Of a stretch of DNA of 64,000 bases, positions 46,972 to 59,188 are shown in pieces. Source of the DNA: Galaxea fascicularis (lineage: Eukaryota; Cnidaria; Anthozoa; Scleractinia; Euphylliidae); assembly GCA_948470475.1 (NCBI GenBank), contig OX419347.1:120001-184000 (forward strand). The letters are read 5' to 3'. The first letter of the stretch is position 1. Every line of letters starts with the position of its first letter. The notes under the pieces were generated by a model that saw only the letters and a list, made by a program, of their open reading frames with translations, was not told the DNA's origin and did no database searches. The position numbers were made by a program, and so were the translations under genes.

Positions 46972-48580
46972 TCACACTTGCTCTTCTTGTCCTGAATTTT
47001 GTTCTTCATTTTCGTCGTCTTCGTTTTTGCTAGCAGGTTTCTTCTGCACCAGTTTCATCTTCATTTCCAAGATGGGCACGGGTAATGCAATGACCAGCGT
47101 GCCAACCAAGCAGCACACACTTCCCATCAGCTGACCAAATGCAGTCTCCGGTGACATGTCCCCGTAACTGGAAATTAACAAGTAAATATGTTAAAATGGC
47201 CCCCAGGGATGAGCGAAATCGGAGTTGGGGGAAGGGGTGATTTGGAGTGCTAGTACTGCTACTTAAGCACTGATCACATACAGTTGTTTTAAATGATAAC
47301 AGGGATAGACGATGAGTTGTTGTGGTAACGGAGTAGGGTGGAGGGGTAAGTATTAATAAATTCGCCTTTTGTTTATAATAGCCCCTCGGAAGCATTGGTA
47401 GCGGTCCAGAGGGAAATTACAGATATCATGAAGTACTTGAATCCTTACAAATAGCCTTTTTCAAAGATCAGGTGACTCACCCAGTCGTTGTCATGGTAAC
47501 AATAGCGTACCACATACTATCAGGGATGCTAGCAAACGTGGTGCCTTCAACTTCTCTCTCAGCATAGTACACAGCAGTGGCAAAAATAATTACACCAAGA
47601 CCAAACGAAAACAGGATGAAACCAAGTTCAGAAGAGGAGTTCTTTATAGACGATCCGAGAGCCTGGAGACGAGTAGAATGTCGCGACATTTTGAAAACTC
47701 GAAAAACGCGAAAGACTCGTAAAATTGTTAATGCGTCCAAATCCCCAGCGCTTTTAAACCCTAAGTCAAGGTAGAATGGAAGTACAGCTGCTACATCGAT
47801 AATGCTTTGAAATTCTTTGACAAATTTCCACCTGTGCGGCGCAGCAAATAAACGAATTAAATACTCCAAGGTCAAAACCACAACGCAAGTTCCGTCAAGA
47901 TATTGAAACGCGTCCTTGTATTCCTCGCCACAGGTTCTGTCACTGCAGGGAATTGTCTCAGTTATGGTTGTGATTATGCTAAGAATAATTGCTATTCCTG
48001 TTATATAGTACACTATTTTGGCTGTAGTGCAAGACTGTGGATTCTCAAGAGTAAACCACAATTTCTGCCGAAATGTTTTTCGCAGAGGGACGCATTCACA
48101 AGTTTTTTTCTCTTCAATTGGAGGATCTCGGCTTCCGTTCGTGTTAGCGTCGCCATACTCCTCAAGACAACACAGTCCCATTGCATCGGCTGGAATCCGA
48201 AAAAAATTAAGTTCATCTTCATAAAATTCTCCGCACTCTTCTAGAGAAAAGTGAAGTTTGCCATGCCGGTAGTAATTCAAAATATGCCGGAAAAAAATAG
48301 GATCTCTTTCAAAAAAGTATTCTCGTTTCTGCGAATCATAAAACGCCTCTCTGTCACTACTACCCAATAATGTAGAGGGGAATTTCTTTAAATTGTGGTC
48401 CCATGTTTCGAATTTTCTTCCACTCACATTCAGAACAATTCGCTTGTCATTCAGTTGCTTGCGATGCAGAATACTGAAAGGTTTTTCTTTGTGAAATATC
48501 GGAGAAATTCCCACTAGTCCAGCTTTTCCCAGAGGTAGCCAGTTGTCTAAGTCGTCAATCGTTTTGTCCGCAGAAGACAT
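46972..48580 (-). CDS. Shal/Kv4-type voltage-gated potassium channel
   Basis: Tetrameric plasma-membrane K+ channel of the Shaker superfamily, Shal branch. Two exons, 47481-48580 and 46972-47167, joined across a 313-bp phase-2 intron that splits the selectivity filter; 431 aa plus stop. The N-terminus has [11 protein letters not shown], like the Kv4 N-terminal motif. The T1 domain (about 46-145) starts RIVLNVSG and holds the zinc site HX5CX20CC (His110, Cys116, Cys137, Cys138) that excludes Shaker/Kv1. S4 (about 284-304) has the [10 protein letters not shown] charge ladder. The joined filter is TTTGYGD and S6 ends ALPVP. After PVP only about 35 acidic, Lys-containing residues follow, so the NFSRIY block and long cytoplasmic tail of Kv4 are absent and the protein is far shorter than the usual 630 or so residues. 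A missed 3' exon cannot be excluded, but no donor follows the PVP codons convincingly. Confidence 0.92.
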
Positions 48581-50093
48581 TGCTTGATATCAGTTCGGTA
48601 TTCTAAGACTTTAGGCGAGCGACCATTCAAATCAGTGTTCTGCATACCAAAACAGCTTTCTTTGATTAGAGATAACGACAGCGTGCAGGCCGTTAGTATG
48701 AAGGCTCATTAACACTAACTAAATTGTTAATAGGTACATAAATATTATTATTGTTAATGGCATCTTGTCGGAAAAGGATTACTTAAAGGCAAGCGGCTTT
48801 AACTGTAACAAGAACTTGGGTGAAAGAGGGCGAAAAAGGCTGATACAACCCCTAAAGATTTTAATTTTTTGGGCCGGGGTCCGTCTCAAGCGCTGAAGAA
48901 TAAATCTCTGCAGTTGCCATTTCGTTAAACGGTTTGTTTTTACTCCAAATACTGGTACCTGCAGTTTTGATACCAAGAAATTAACCACATGCATGTTAAA
49001 AAACGTCGGCCTCTAATCAGAGGCAAAATGGTCAAAACTGCGCAAATTTCTGAACACAACAATGGCATGGAAATTTCCAGTAAGTTCTAAAACAATTCTT
49101 TAGCTTTGGTTTCCGCACTTTTAAATTAAGGCATTAAAAACAAAAATTCAACCTTCATGAAAACCCAAAACATACTAAAAAAAGATTTACAAACAAACTT
49201 GCAGAAGCTTTTCAAGTAAGACAAACAATTCTGAATAGATCACTACAGGATAATGGCGCCTGTGTCCTTGAAATACAGATTACACAAGTTTTATTGATCT
49301 TTCTATTTACATTTTATTCCTGCTGTTCAATACGAGTTGCCTCGATTGAAAACCAGCTTAAAACAAAAACAAACCCACACCTGCTACTACCAAAGGTAAT
49401 TAACTACACTAAACTCGAAACGAAAACACGGTTGATTAGAATCGTGGTGTTCCCGCTGTTTTCCACAGCCAGATTTGTTGAAATGAGTTTTGTAAATCAC
49501 ACATTGACGCGATTTCTGCTAACATTTCTCGATGCTCTTGGTGGCCGAAAATTTAATCATTTCAGTAAGGTAGCCAATTTCGAGGTCACCTTAAAGAGCA
49601 AATAAGGCATATTATGTCTTGTTTTGGAGAGATTTTTTTTGTCGGTGGAATTTTCACAGTTGTGGAATGACTGTACCTCCATCTTTGTTGTGATTTGAAA
49701 AGGATGCTCTGAGGTAAAATATTTGGGTTTTGGTTTGAATTTGAATTTGGTTTTAGGTGTTTTGAAACCAGTTGAACTTTTATTTTCCTTTGCGTAAGTT
49801 TCACTACGTAATCGGAAATGAAAAGAAATAAAGCTTCAACATGGGGTGGGTCTGATCTTGCCTTCCAAGGGGAAGCAATAATTTGAACCCGTCTTCGTCT
49901 TAAGGTGGGGCTATGTGATTCTTGTTTTAATGGAGAAACGGCTTTCGTTCATATTGAATTGTTATGTTATGCTCTTTGCAGCCTTTGCAGAAAACACGAA
50001 CTGAATTTTGCCCAGTGTTACGTAATTCGATATACACAGTGGATTAAACACAGATTGAATGGTTAACACGTACCGTTGAAGATGTAGCAACGT

Positions 50094-50405
50094 TATTGGC
50101 CGTTCCGAAATTCAAAAGGGAACTGGGGCGAGTTTCAAATTTTGAAGTAATCGATAAATTGACACCATCACATGAAAGATAACATTGAGATTGGTCGTTT
50201 GACCAAGTTTGACTCTTTTAGGTTGAACAGAGACCAAGTTATGGACCTTGAAACATAGCTCAAAATCCATACAAATGTCTATAATGTTGTGACAGCGTCC
50301 CCCAAAACCCTGGTTTTATCTTTCATGTGATGGTGTCAATTTATCGATTACTTCAAAATTTGAAACTCGCCCCAGTTCCCTTTTGAATTTCAGAACGGCC
50401 AATAG
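50094..50405. mobile_element. MITE with about 88-bp inverted arms
   Basis: The left arm 50094-50182 begins TATTGGCCGTTCCGAAATTC; the right arm 50316-50404 is its near-perfect reverse complement, ending GGCCAATA. The loop of about 130 bp has no coding capacity. Confidence 0.88.
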
Positions 50406-52264
50406 AAGTGAAAATTATAGAGTTCTATTTGGACCTGTTTCCCTTGTGTCTTTCTTGCATCCAGTCTGGGGGGGGGGGTGGATTGAGGGCAATGTGCCTT
50501 CCCGGATAGGGAAATGTTTGTGCATTTTACCGGAATGGTTTACCCGCGGACAGGGGATTTAACGTAGCGGCCGGTCGCCGGTATACCTTGTGTTAAAATC
50601 TTTGTCACCTTTACGGCATTCCATGAGGAAAACGCTAAAGTAGGCGAAAGGCCTCGGAATTAACAGGTTTTTTTTCCATTTCTGGCATTGGCGTTTCCAC
50701 CATGGTTTAGAGATACTCCCCCCTCTCTTCCACCGCTCACCCATCACCTTTATTTGAACTCGGGTTTTTACAGGTGTTTTTCACGTTACGTCATTGCCGC
50801 CATGCTGGTGAACAGTAAACAATAGATCTCTCATTAGCTCGTTTTGTTCGTCCACCAGCATTTGTCTATTTCACTATATTGTTGTCTGTGTCTCTAGAGA
50901 TTGGCTGCAAATTATGGTCATATGTGGAATATATGATCACGGCTAATGAACAGAATGACATAATACAAGCGAAATGAATCAAATCGATTCAATCAGTTCT
51001 TTATTTCAACACGGTAAATTAAAAATTCAAACTGAAAAGATAGCATTTGACATCAGTTAGTTCGAGACATTTTGTGTTGTCTTACATCTAGTCTCTGGGT
51101 ACTGTCTTAACTTGCAACGCTTGCTGGGATTGAATTGTTGTTCGCGACTTTGACCGCGAAAAATTAAAAATATTTCTGTGGAAACAAAAACTCTCCAAAA
51201 TTGGGTAAGTTTAGACTCTGCAACTTGAAAAAGCTCTACTTATGCTCTACTCAATGTTGTCTTTTAAGTTATTAGTTTATTAGATCCTCTTTCTTCATTT
51301 TAGAGTGGTTGTGAGCTTCCCAAAGCCACACGTGGGTAAAATGGCTTTATTGACGCATGGTTTTTCAACCTAGGTGAAATGATTTGGCGTCTCCTAGAGG
51401 AATTGATATGTGATACAGTAAACTTGATACAGTAACTGTAAGCCTTCACAAGTCGCGCAGACTTCGTAGGGTTGGTTAAATCTAGGTTTAACAATGCCAT
51501 AAAGCTTACCTAGAGCCTGGATTCACCAGACATACCCCCAGGGATTTGCAATTGTTTTCTTACTTGGCGGTCTACAAAGAAAATATTTCAACTGTACAAT
51601 GAAAACGGCAAAACAACTAAGGAAAGATAAACAGAAGAGGAAGAGCTTGCTTCTCATAATTTCTTGGGAATAGATGAAATAGAAAGTTGTTTTAATTGGC
51701 CTGTTTTAAATTTGACCAGACAAAGACTTAATCATGCATAGAATCTAATGCGTGCCAATCATCAATTATAATCGATCATTGGTCAAAAGTCTTGAAGGGA
51801 AGCTTGCTATAGTTTTTTTTCTGTTATGTGTGATTATGCTTGGCTTGTGCATGCTTGAAGTCGTGCAAGCATTACATGCCAGCTTAAGTCTCACAAGTAG
51901 ACAGAGGAAAACCCCACGAGCAAAACTGAAAAAAGAAGCATGTGTCATACAAAAATACCAAATACTGAAAAACAATCATTCACTATGATGCCACTACGTT
52001 CCACAGGGTTTAGGTGTAATCAGTCAAGTAAACAAAGCTATATTATAACTCAAAACACAAGGTTGTGACATGGGGAGAGTGCGTGCGTGCTCATAGCAGT
52101 TGGGTTTTCTCTGACAAACGCATGCACAATGCTTTTCTCAATGCAGGTTGTTAAAACCGTTAAAAAAAAAAACATTTTTCTCTCTTTATTTCTCAAAAAC
52201 TAACCTTACCACCTATGCTCAAAATTTGGTATCTGCCAAAATACACCAAAATGGAGAACTGTGG

Positions 52265-52494
52265 AAATGAAATTAAATGAAGACTGATCCTTGCAGTTGT
52301 GAATGCAATTATATGCAATTGTGTAAAGAAGCCTGAAAAAAATTCAGGACTTCAACAGGGTTTGAACAGGCTCACGTGGTCACAGGTACAAACCCCATTG
52401 AAGTCCTGAATTTTTTTCAGGCTTCTTTACTCAATTGCAGATAATTGCATTCACAACTGTGACGATCAGTCTTCATTTGATTTCATTTCCGCAG
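52265..52494. mobile_element. Foldback repeat of the tRNA-like family, copy 2
   Basis: The arms match the 33866-34036 family (AAATGAAGACTGATC, GCAGTTGTGAATGC and their complements at right). The centre has an inverted pair, GACTTCAACAGGGTTTGA and CAAACCCCATTGAAGTC, where the other copy has an intact tRNA-like A-box half. The hairpin is therefore longer than in copy 1. Confidence 0.78.
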
Positions 52495-53173
52495 TTCTCC
52501 ATTTATTTTATATACAGGTGAAACAGACATACCTTTTTAATCAATAGATTTTCTGATTATAACTGATGATCAATTGGTTGGGTCAATCTGATAATTTTCT
52601 ATGACCGATGATAAAATCTCAGCCAATTCCCATCATTAGTAGAATCACACAGCTAGATGAATTCTTGCCACCTGATTGGCTATCGAGGTGAGGTATTCAG
52701 AGTGGAATTGAAAATGAGGCAACCTGATTGTGGATGATAAAACATGTACATTATGATTTTCACTGTAAAAATATCATTCAAAGCATATGTAAAAATTCAG
52801 AAAATGATAGTTTGTGAAACATCAGGTTCAAATAAAGTTTGTGCATTTGGCTTGACTTTCATGGCTCTTAACAGTCATGAGAGTTGAATTCAAGTTGCTT
52901 TTTGAGCACTTGTTGAATGCTGCAATATTCATGGGAAGGAAACTCTGCTTGGTTTTCTTTTGATAAATAAGCTATGCAATTCCTTGTGAATTCCACATTA
53001 AATTTCACTTAAAAAACTGATATCACACTCATTGCAATATCGGTTTATAAAATATAACACCAGTGTCACACACTCTTTTGGAGCTTGCAGTGACAAAGTT
53101 TGTAATTCATTTTCTAAGTTCAGTGGCTTGTAGCACTTTGATTTTTAAAAGAAACAGTGTCTGCTTTCTTCAG

Positions 53174-53218
53174 GTAGAGATGCGTATTCATCCTCATTGT
53201 TCAGCCATGATTAAAGAG
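53174..53218 (+). other. Possible isolated exon of an unidentified gene
   Basis: Acceptor-like CTGCTTTCTTCAG precedes and GTGAGTTG follows a 45-nt open segment that can read VEMRIHPHCSAMIKE. I do not recognise it. It could be an exon of a gene that continues to the segment at 57425-57510, or chance. Confidence 0.25.
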
Positions 53219-53266
53219 GTGAGTTGATTATTTGAAATTATTTTTATCACCATTGCTAGTGGGCAC

Positions 53267-53543
53267 AGTGTTCTAACTAGGATTTAAAAAGAAGGGGGTG
53301 GAAATTATGTGTATTATAACTTTTTTCATTTGCATTTCATAAATATGCCTAATCTGTCAACCTTTTTTCCAGTCATTTGATATTAATGTGCGATGTAAGC
53401 TTTCCATATTTTTACAAAGCAGTGTTCTATTGATTCAGTGACAAGAAAAATGAGAGAGTAAAGAGGAAAAATCGCGGGATGCTCTGCAAAATGAAAGGGT
53501 GGGCAAGTAAAAAGCCCTTTTGTTTAGGCCTGGCTAGAACACT
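53267..53543. mobile_element. MITE with AGTGTTCTAACTAGG ends
   Basis: The left end AGTGTTCTAACTAGG and right end CCTGGCTAGAACACT are imperfect inverted repeats around about 250 bp of noncoding sequence. Confidence 0.65.
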
Positions 53544-55069
53544 AGGTTATTAGGGCTTCATGAAAAAACCAACACTTGGACTCCGCAACCCCAGTCCTAC
53601 ATAGGGAGAATGCCCACATGGCAACATTGCTTACAACCCAGCCAGGAGCCCTCCACACCCAGAAGAGTTTCAGTGAAAAGAGTATGAATAATAAATAGAA
53701 TTCAGAACCAATGGAGATGGAGGGGAAAATGCAAGTAATGAACAAACTCCTTAACTGATGCAATGCCATGCATAAAGGTAAGCTGTTAGACAATCACAAT
53801 ACTACACCAGCCTGAAAAACAGGGAAGATTGATGACTTTTGCATGCTAAGCTTGGCAACCAACAAATAAAACTCCTGATTGACTGTGGTGGTGAAGGGGA
53901 CACTGAGGGTTGATAATGACCAAAAGCTCTCAAATATTAGACACTAACTACTAATACAAACATAAGTGTCACTAACAGACACTAAATGCCCTGCAAGTAT
54001 GGCAACGAAAATTGCCAGAGCTTACTTCCCTAAGAGAACTATGTAGATCCAAAACTGTTTCATCAATGAAATATTTTGAAGAGGCCACATTTGATTTTCC
54101 GCCTGTGTGCACACTTTTATTAAATAAAGGGATTTTGATTACTACAGCGGCCTTTTGTTGAACAAATTTGAATCGATAGTGAAAGATGCCTGACCAGGTT
54201 TTTTCAATGCCTTTGTGGTTTGTGCCAGTCTGTTATTATAAAGTGACCATTGCTGTGTTTTTCATCGCTTCCTTTCTTGAGAAAAGATGAACGCGAGATT
54301 GTCTGTGCAACTCAGAATCAATCAGGCTGTTGAATTTTTTCGATGATGTGTAGGTAAACAGAGCAAGTCTGATATATTCGTTGTGGATTTCACAAGGTCT
54401 GTTGGTTGGAACGAAGGTCATTTCTTGTTTTCAAATTGTTTATAAATTTCAACAGGTCAGTAAATCCCAAAGTTTGACCATGATTGCTTCAAATATTATT
54501 ATTGTTTTTCTTGGTAACATTTTGGATCCATCATGTCTGTTCCCACCACCACATTAAATTTAGGATTGAATTTCATTGGCTTTGAAAACCACAAAGTTGA
54601 AATTCTTTGTTAATGAAACTGTCTCTGACTGGTTAAAAAACCTCAGGTGGTCCCAGTTGAAGTTGTTGCACTGTAAAAGGAAAACATTGGACATGACCAG
54701 AGGTGGTCTGACAAGGTTGTTGTTGTTGTTGTTGTGAGCCATCTTTTGTCTGAAATAACAGACCTTTATGATGCAGTTCTGTTAAATGGCTGACTAGACT
54801 AGCAGTTGTTTGGAACATCTTTCATTTTGTCCCTAGTTTTCTGTAGTAATGACCTGTTGATAGGCTACTGGGCTCTTTTAGGTTGATTGTGCAAAGTTAG
54901 TGATATTTTTGTTTTAAATATGTTTCAAAAGTAACTGAGAGAGCTACATGTTTCTTCAAATTGATGATCACACAAAAAAAATAAGCTTTATCCGCCTTTA
55001 CAAGGAAACATAGCATGAAAACATCACTTTTAAAAGTTATCAACATCAGGATGAAAATAACTCCCAGCA
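53544..55069. other. Gene-poor stretch
   Basis: AT-rich DNA with a short (GTT)n run at about 54714-54736. Several minus-strand open frames (53542-53793, 54236-54421) have no domain features. I see nothing I can name. Confidence 0.5.
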
Positions 55070-55140
55070 TGCTGTCCTGTTTGTTTTATTAGACTTGATT
55101 ACTACCTTCGACAAAGTTGACCACAGCATAATTCTGTGAA
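55070..55140 (+). mobile_element. LINE reverse transcriptase fragment
   Basis: A short frame reads VLLDLITTFDKVDHSIIL, matching the LLDLxxAFDxVDHxxL block of CR1/L2-type reverse transcriptases. A stop follows at once, so it is a relic. Confidence 0.65.
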
Positions 55141-55189
55141 GGCTCCAGTGTTAATTTGGACTTACTGGCACACTATTGTACTTTGCCTC

Positions 55190-55584
55190 AGGGTTTGTAC
55201 CCATCTTCAAAACCCTTAAATTTTAGGAGTCCAATTTCAAGGCCTTGAAAGTACTTAAAATTGCTTTTTGGTCCTTGGAAGTCCTTCATTTTTTGCTGAA
55301 CAAGACCTTTAAATAATATCAACTCTTTGAAACATTCTACGTTTCATGGTAGTTAGGGCAGATATTCATGCAAGCAGTGTGCAAATGTCTCATGATAATA
55401 ACACTCATTTTTTTTTCATCCTCAGTCCGTCTTGTTATTCTCATGTCCATACATGTATACGTGCATGCTTTGTTTTGAAGTGCAGGTCAGTATTAGCAGC
55501 TAAAAAGAGCACGTGTTGAGCCACAAGTGCACCACAAATGTCTTTGATCTCGTTTTGAGGAGTCCTTGAATTTTTTAACCCTGT
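55190..55584. repeat. Dispersed repeat with CAGGGTT/AACCCTG ends
   Basis: Begins CAGGGTTTGTACCCATCTTC and ends GAATTTTTTAACCCTG, with several TCCTTGAA/CTTGAAAGT motifs inside. Looks like a MITE, but only a short part of the ends is inverted. Confidence 0.45.
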
Positions 55585-56139
55585 ACATATTTGCTTTACC
55601 TTGTATTTGTTTCTATCTATGGTACTCTCTCTGAAACGTTTGCACTTAACTGGAGCATTTACAAGGGTCTTGTGCGTCAGTCCCCTATACATCATTTTAC
55701 TCTTCAAAACTTTAAAACATCAAACAAGACTTCCACATTTTTTTTCTTTTTGTAAGGTACAAGGCGTGAAGACTAAGAAACCTACAGTTTTGCATTAATA
55801 CATCATATTACTTAAAGGCTTGAAGATATCATTTGAAGGTGATATTTTCAAAAACATTTTTAGGGATGTATGCCCCAGGCATGCTCAGGGCTGTCATTTA
55901 AAACCAGCAATGGGCTATAAATTAGCCAGTGATTTCAGTGAAGTTGGCTGGTTGCCTATAGTTTAAGATCACTGACAGGAAACAGTACGTTAGTGGATAC
56001 TCTAAGCTTAACAAAAGCACCGGTGACCCAGTATGCGTATTTGGGAACCTTATTCTTACCTATCAACCTATAAGTAACCTTAAAAAAGTATAAGTAACCT
56101 TACCTATCGACCTATAAGTAAGTTGATTGCATAAATCAA

Positions 56140-57200
56140 GAGCTCCTATTCAAGATCTTGGGAAAGCTTGGATGCCCTGCCAATTTTGTCCAAGTTATCA
56201 GAATGTTCTACTCGGAAGTGTATGCTAGACTGTGTATTGACGGAGAACTCTCTAATCCCATTGAGTACAAGAGTGGTGTCAAGCAAGGGTGTAAGCTAGC
56301 CCCTACCCTGGTTGTGATGTATGCCGCCGTTATGCTCTACCTTACTTTTAAGGACGTAAATCCCTGTTATTATATCAAGGTTTGTTTCTGAAATGCAATG
56401 GCGACTTATTTGATCTCAGGCGCTTGAAATCTAAGACCAAGACCTTCACCAAATTCATACGAGAAGCCCAGTATGCAGACGATATTGCCATATTCACCAA
56501 CGATGGCACTGCGCTACAGTGCCTGTTATCCGCGTACAGCAACCTGTCACTGAAAATGGGTCTCGCGATCAACATCAAGAAAACAGAAACCATGAGTGTC
56601 GGTTAACAGCTGGATTTCTATATTGATGAGCACAAATTGAAGAGAGTAGACCGCTTCAAATATCTCTGAAGCTATGTCACCAAGGAGTGCAAGTTAGATG
56701 ATGAGTTAACAGCATGGATTCAGGCTGCATCATGCGCGATGGGGAGGCTCAGGGAAAGGGTTTTTGACTGTAGAGATCTGACAATTGAGACGTAACTCAA
56801 AGTATACAATCAGTGCATCATTCCACTAATGATGTACATGTATGGAAGTGAAACCTGGACCCTATATCGTCATCACATCAAGCTTCTAAGAACCATCCAG
56901 CAGTGGCACCTGAGACCAATTCTTAAGATCAGGTGGGATCACTTTGTGAGGTACTGGATCATGCAAAGTCTACGGATATTGAGATTATTCTTGTTAGGAA
57001 CAGATTTTGTGGATGGGTCATGTTGCATGTATGCCAGATGTGCGGCCCGTGAAGGCACTTCTCTATGGAGTATTAGAAGAGGGTTCAAGGAGAGTCGGGC
57101 GCCCCCTTCTTAGATATAAGGACACTCTGAGGGACATCCTCAAGCGTGGAGCTGCTCTCGGAACATGGAGAGACATCGTAACTGACCAGCTAGCCTGACG
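56140..57200 (+). pseudogene. APE-class LINE reverse transcriptase, broken
   Basis: Pieces in several frames give the RT and C-terminal parts of a non-LTR element: KLGCPANFVQVIRMFY, GVKQGCKLAPTL, the catalytic QYADDIAIF, MGLAINIKKTETM, then YGSETWTLYRHHIKLLRTIQ and RRVGRPLLRYKDTLRDI. In-frame stops (after ETMSVG at about 56604; in the following block near 56670) and frameshifts break it. Clade (RTE, L1 or related) is not certain. A short tandem repeat of CCTATAAGTAACCTTA lies just upstream at about 56060-56125. Confidence 0.85.
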
Positions 57201-57424
57201 GAGATTTACATCTGGCATTTGTGATGAAATAGAAATTGAGAGACGGAACAGGAATATAGAGAGGAGGGCAAAACGTCATGATAGGGAGAGGAGCAGATAG
57301 TAATCTGGAATCCTCCCTGGGACTGAACTTATTTTTCACTGCAAGAATCCTGTATTCATCTGTATTTTTTTGTGTATTACTCGCACCGGGTTATAGGCGC
57401 ATATATATCCTTACCTATCAACAG

Positions 57425-57510
57425 GGGCCATGTGGAAATTGTGCCGTGGGAAGGAATGGCATAGGAGACCCTTGTTTACCAACCATCACTGGAAACCATT
57501 TTTTGTAGAG
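57425..57510 (+). other. Possible isolated exon of an unidentified gene
   Basis: An 86-nt segment between acceptor-like TACCTATCAACAG and donor GTAAGTTC. One frame stays open and can read AMWKLCRGKEWHRRPLF followed by TNHHWKPFFVE; another frame ends in TAG just before the donor. A possible next exon near 58094-58180 would read HELEDYDKAEKKKLQQIL. I do not recognise the product. Confidence 0.3.
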
Positions 57511-57926
57511 GTAAGTTCAAGCAGATGAAGTTTTCATGTTTCATCTTGTTGGCCTGGTACCTTTGTTCATAGAGCAGTTAGTGCCACTAACAAAATTAAT
57601 GTTTATCCACTGGGCAACATTATCCACTCTTCAAACAACTGGGGTCTGATTAATGACAATGTAACAAACACTATCAATCAGATATCTCAATTTTTATTGA
57701 TTTGCTCAAAATGTATTGATTGCGCTAACTGCAAAATGCAAGGCCAATCAAAGTTAAAGCAAAAGACTCTGTTAGATTTTATGATGCAAATACATGTAGT
57801 GTATGCAATAGGCTTGGTGGTGCACAACAAGTCAAATTACAGTTTGTTGTATCTTTGATCTCCTCAAGTCAATACCTACAAGTTTTTAAGGTAGGGTTGG
57901 GTATTACTCAGGCTGAAGATAATGTT

Positions 57927-57944
57927 GGGGTGGGGTGGGGTGGG
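57927..57944 (+). other. G-quadruplex-prone (GGGGT)n run
   Basis: Four consecutive runs of 3-4 G separated by single T (GGGGTGGGGTGGGGTGGG) meet the usual G-quadruplex pattern. Confidence 0.75.
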
Positions 57945-58196
57945 TGTGTGGATGAAACTGTGGCCATGCTTCATGTTTCTTTCAAAGTAGTTCCTAAGAC
58001 TCTTTAATGTAGCTTGGCCTCTTTTGTCCACGCTGTTCTGGTATTGTCTTTATCCTCTGAGCAGCTTTTTCTTTAAGGTTTAACAAGTTCATGAGTTGGA
58101 GGACTATGACAAAGCTGAAAAGAAGAAATTGCAGCAAATCCTTTTAAGTTTGCTGTGTGGTATTAGGTTTATTCTCACAGGTACTTTCCAAAGATA

Positions 58197-59188
58197 AGGG
58201 ACGGTTCATTATTTATGGGGATGACCGGGTCAGATAATTTGAAATAACTTTTCGTTTTTTTCCTAATGCCCGTCACACTATCACATCAGAATTTCTAAGC
58301 CCGTCCTGATTTATTTTCAATTTTTCAAAGCCCGGTCAATGTAATTAATAGTTAATTTGAGGAAGAATTATGACAATGCATAAACAGTATAAAAGTCGCT
58401 TTATGTATTACAACATGACTTGTTTAATAACAAATCGTTTCCGGCAATTTGGGTTCATCGCAACAAAGGGGATGATTCCGGTGGGACACAGCCATTGAAA
58501 AGTACCAAATGTCACGAAAGAGTTTAGTTGTAACCTGGAGCTATAGAATTCAGCTTATCATTAAATTACATTTCAATGACGACAGCCAGTATCAAAATAC
58601 GCTTGCGTTCGCAGGCTACATTAAAATCAAGTAACGTTCGTAAATTGAAAATATAAATAGTTGATGCCGAAAACTTGACCTATTTACAAGATTTTTAATC
58701 TGTACTTAACAGTACCAGAATCAATAGGTCTTGGCGTAGATGCAGGTGTCAATGATTGTTTGATGATTAGATCATTCGTCTCTTCTCAAAAACACCACAA
58801 TGATGATCAAAACACTTTAATTCGTACAAGTACCTTCACGTTGCCACATTCTCAGCACCCAATCGTGGCGTTCAACCCGCATAATTTGCATACGACCTTT
58901 ATTTTTGCCAAATATGGGCATTGTTTTTCCACAGTCACAAATGTAAACAAAATGTTCATTTTGTAATTTGAAGTCGCGATGGTGTTTAATATTGATAAAG
59001 TTAAAAGGTTTTATATTTTACTATTGAAGTGACAAATGTCATAATTAATTGTTAAAGGACTCTTTTTCAGGACCCGGTCCTTTTGCCCTTTTAAATCTTC
59101 ATAGCCCGTCGTTTCTGGAAGAAAAATTTTTATGACCCGGTCATTTTTTATCCGACCCGGTCATCTCTATGAATAATGAACCGTCCCT
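58197..59188. mobile_element. About 1-kb foldback DNA transposon
   Basis: The left end AGGGACGGTTCATTATTTAT is matched by its complement ending at 59188. Inside both ends the motif GACCGGGTC occurs repeatedly, in opposite orientation. No transposase frame; non-autonomous. Confidence 0.8.

Larger units (their letters stand above)
48581..53266. other. Kv upstream region and AT-rich intergenic DNA
   Basis: Upstream side of the Kv channel, presumably its promoter near 48581-48800, then long AT-rich DNA. Open frames at 49294-49605 and 51752-51988 lack domains and splice context. Recognisable content is limited to the foldback elements at 50094-50405 and 52265-52494. Confidence 0.5.
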
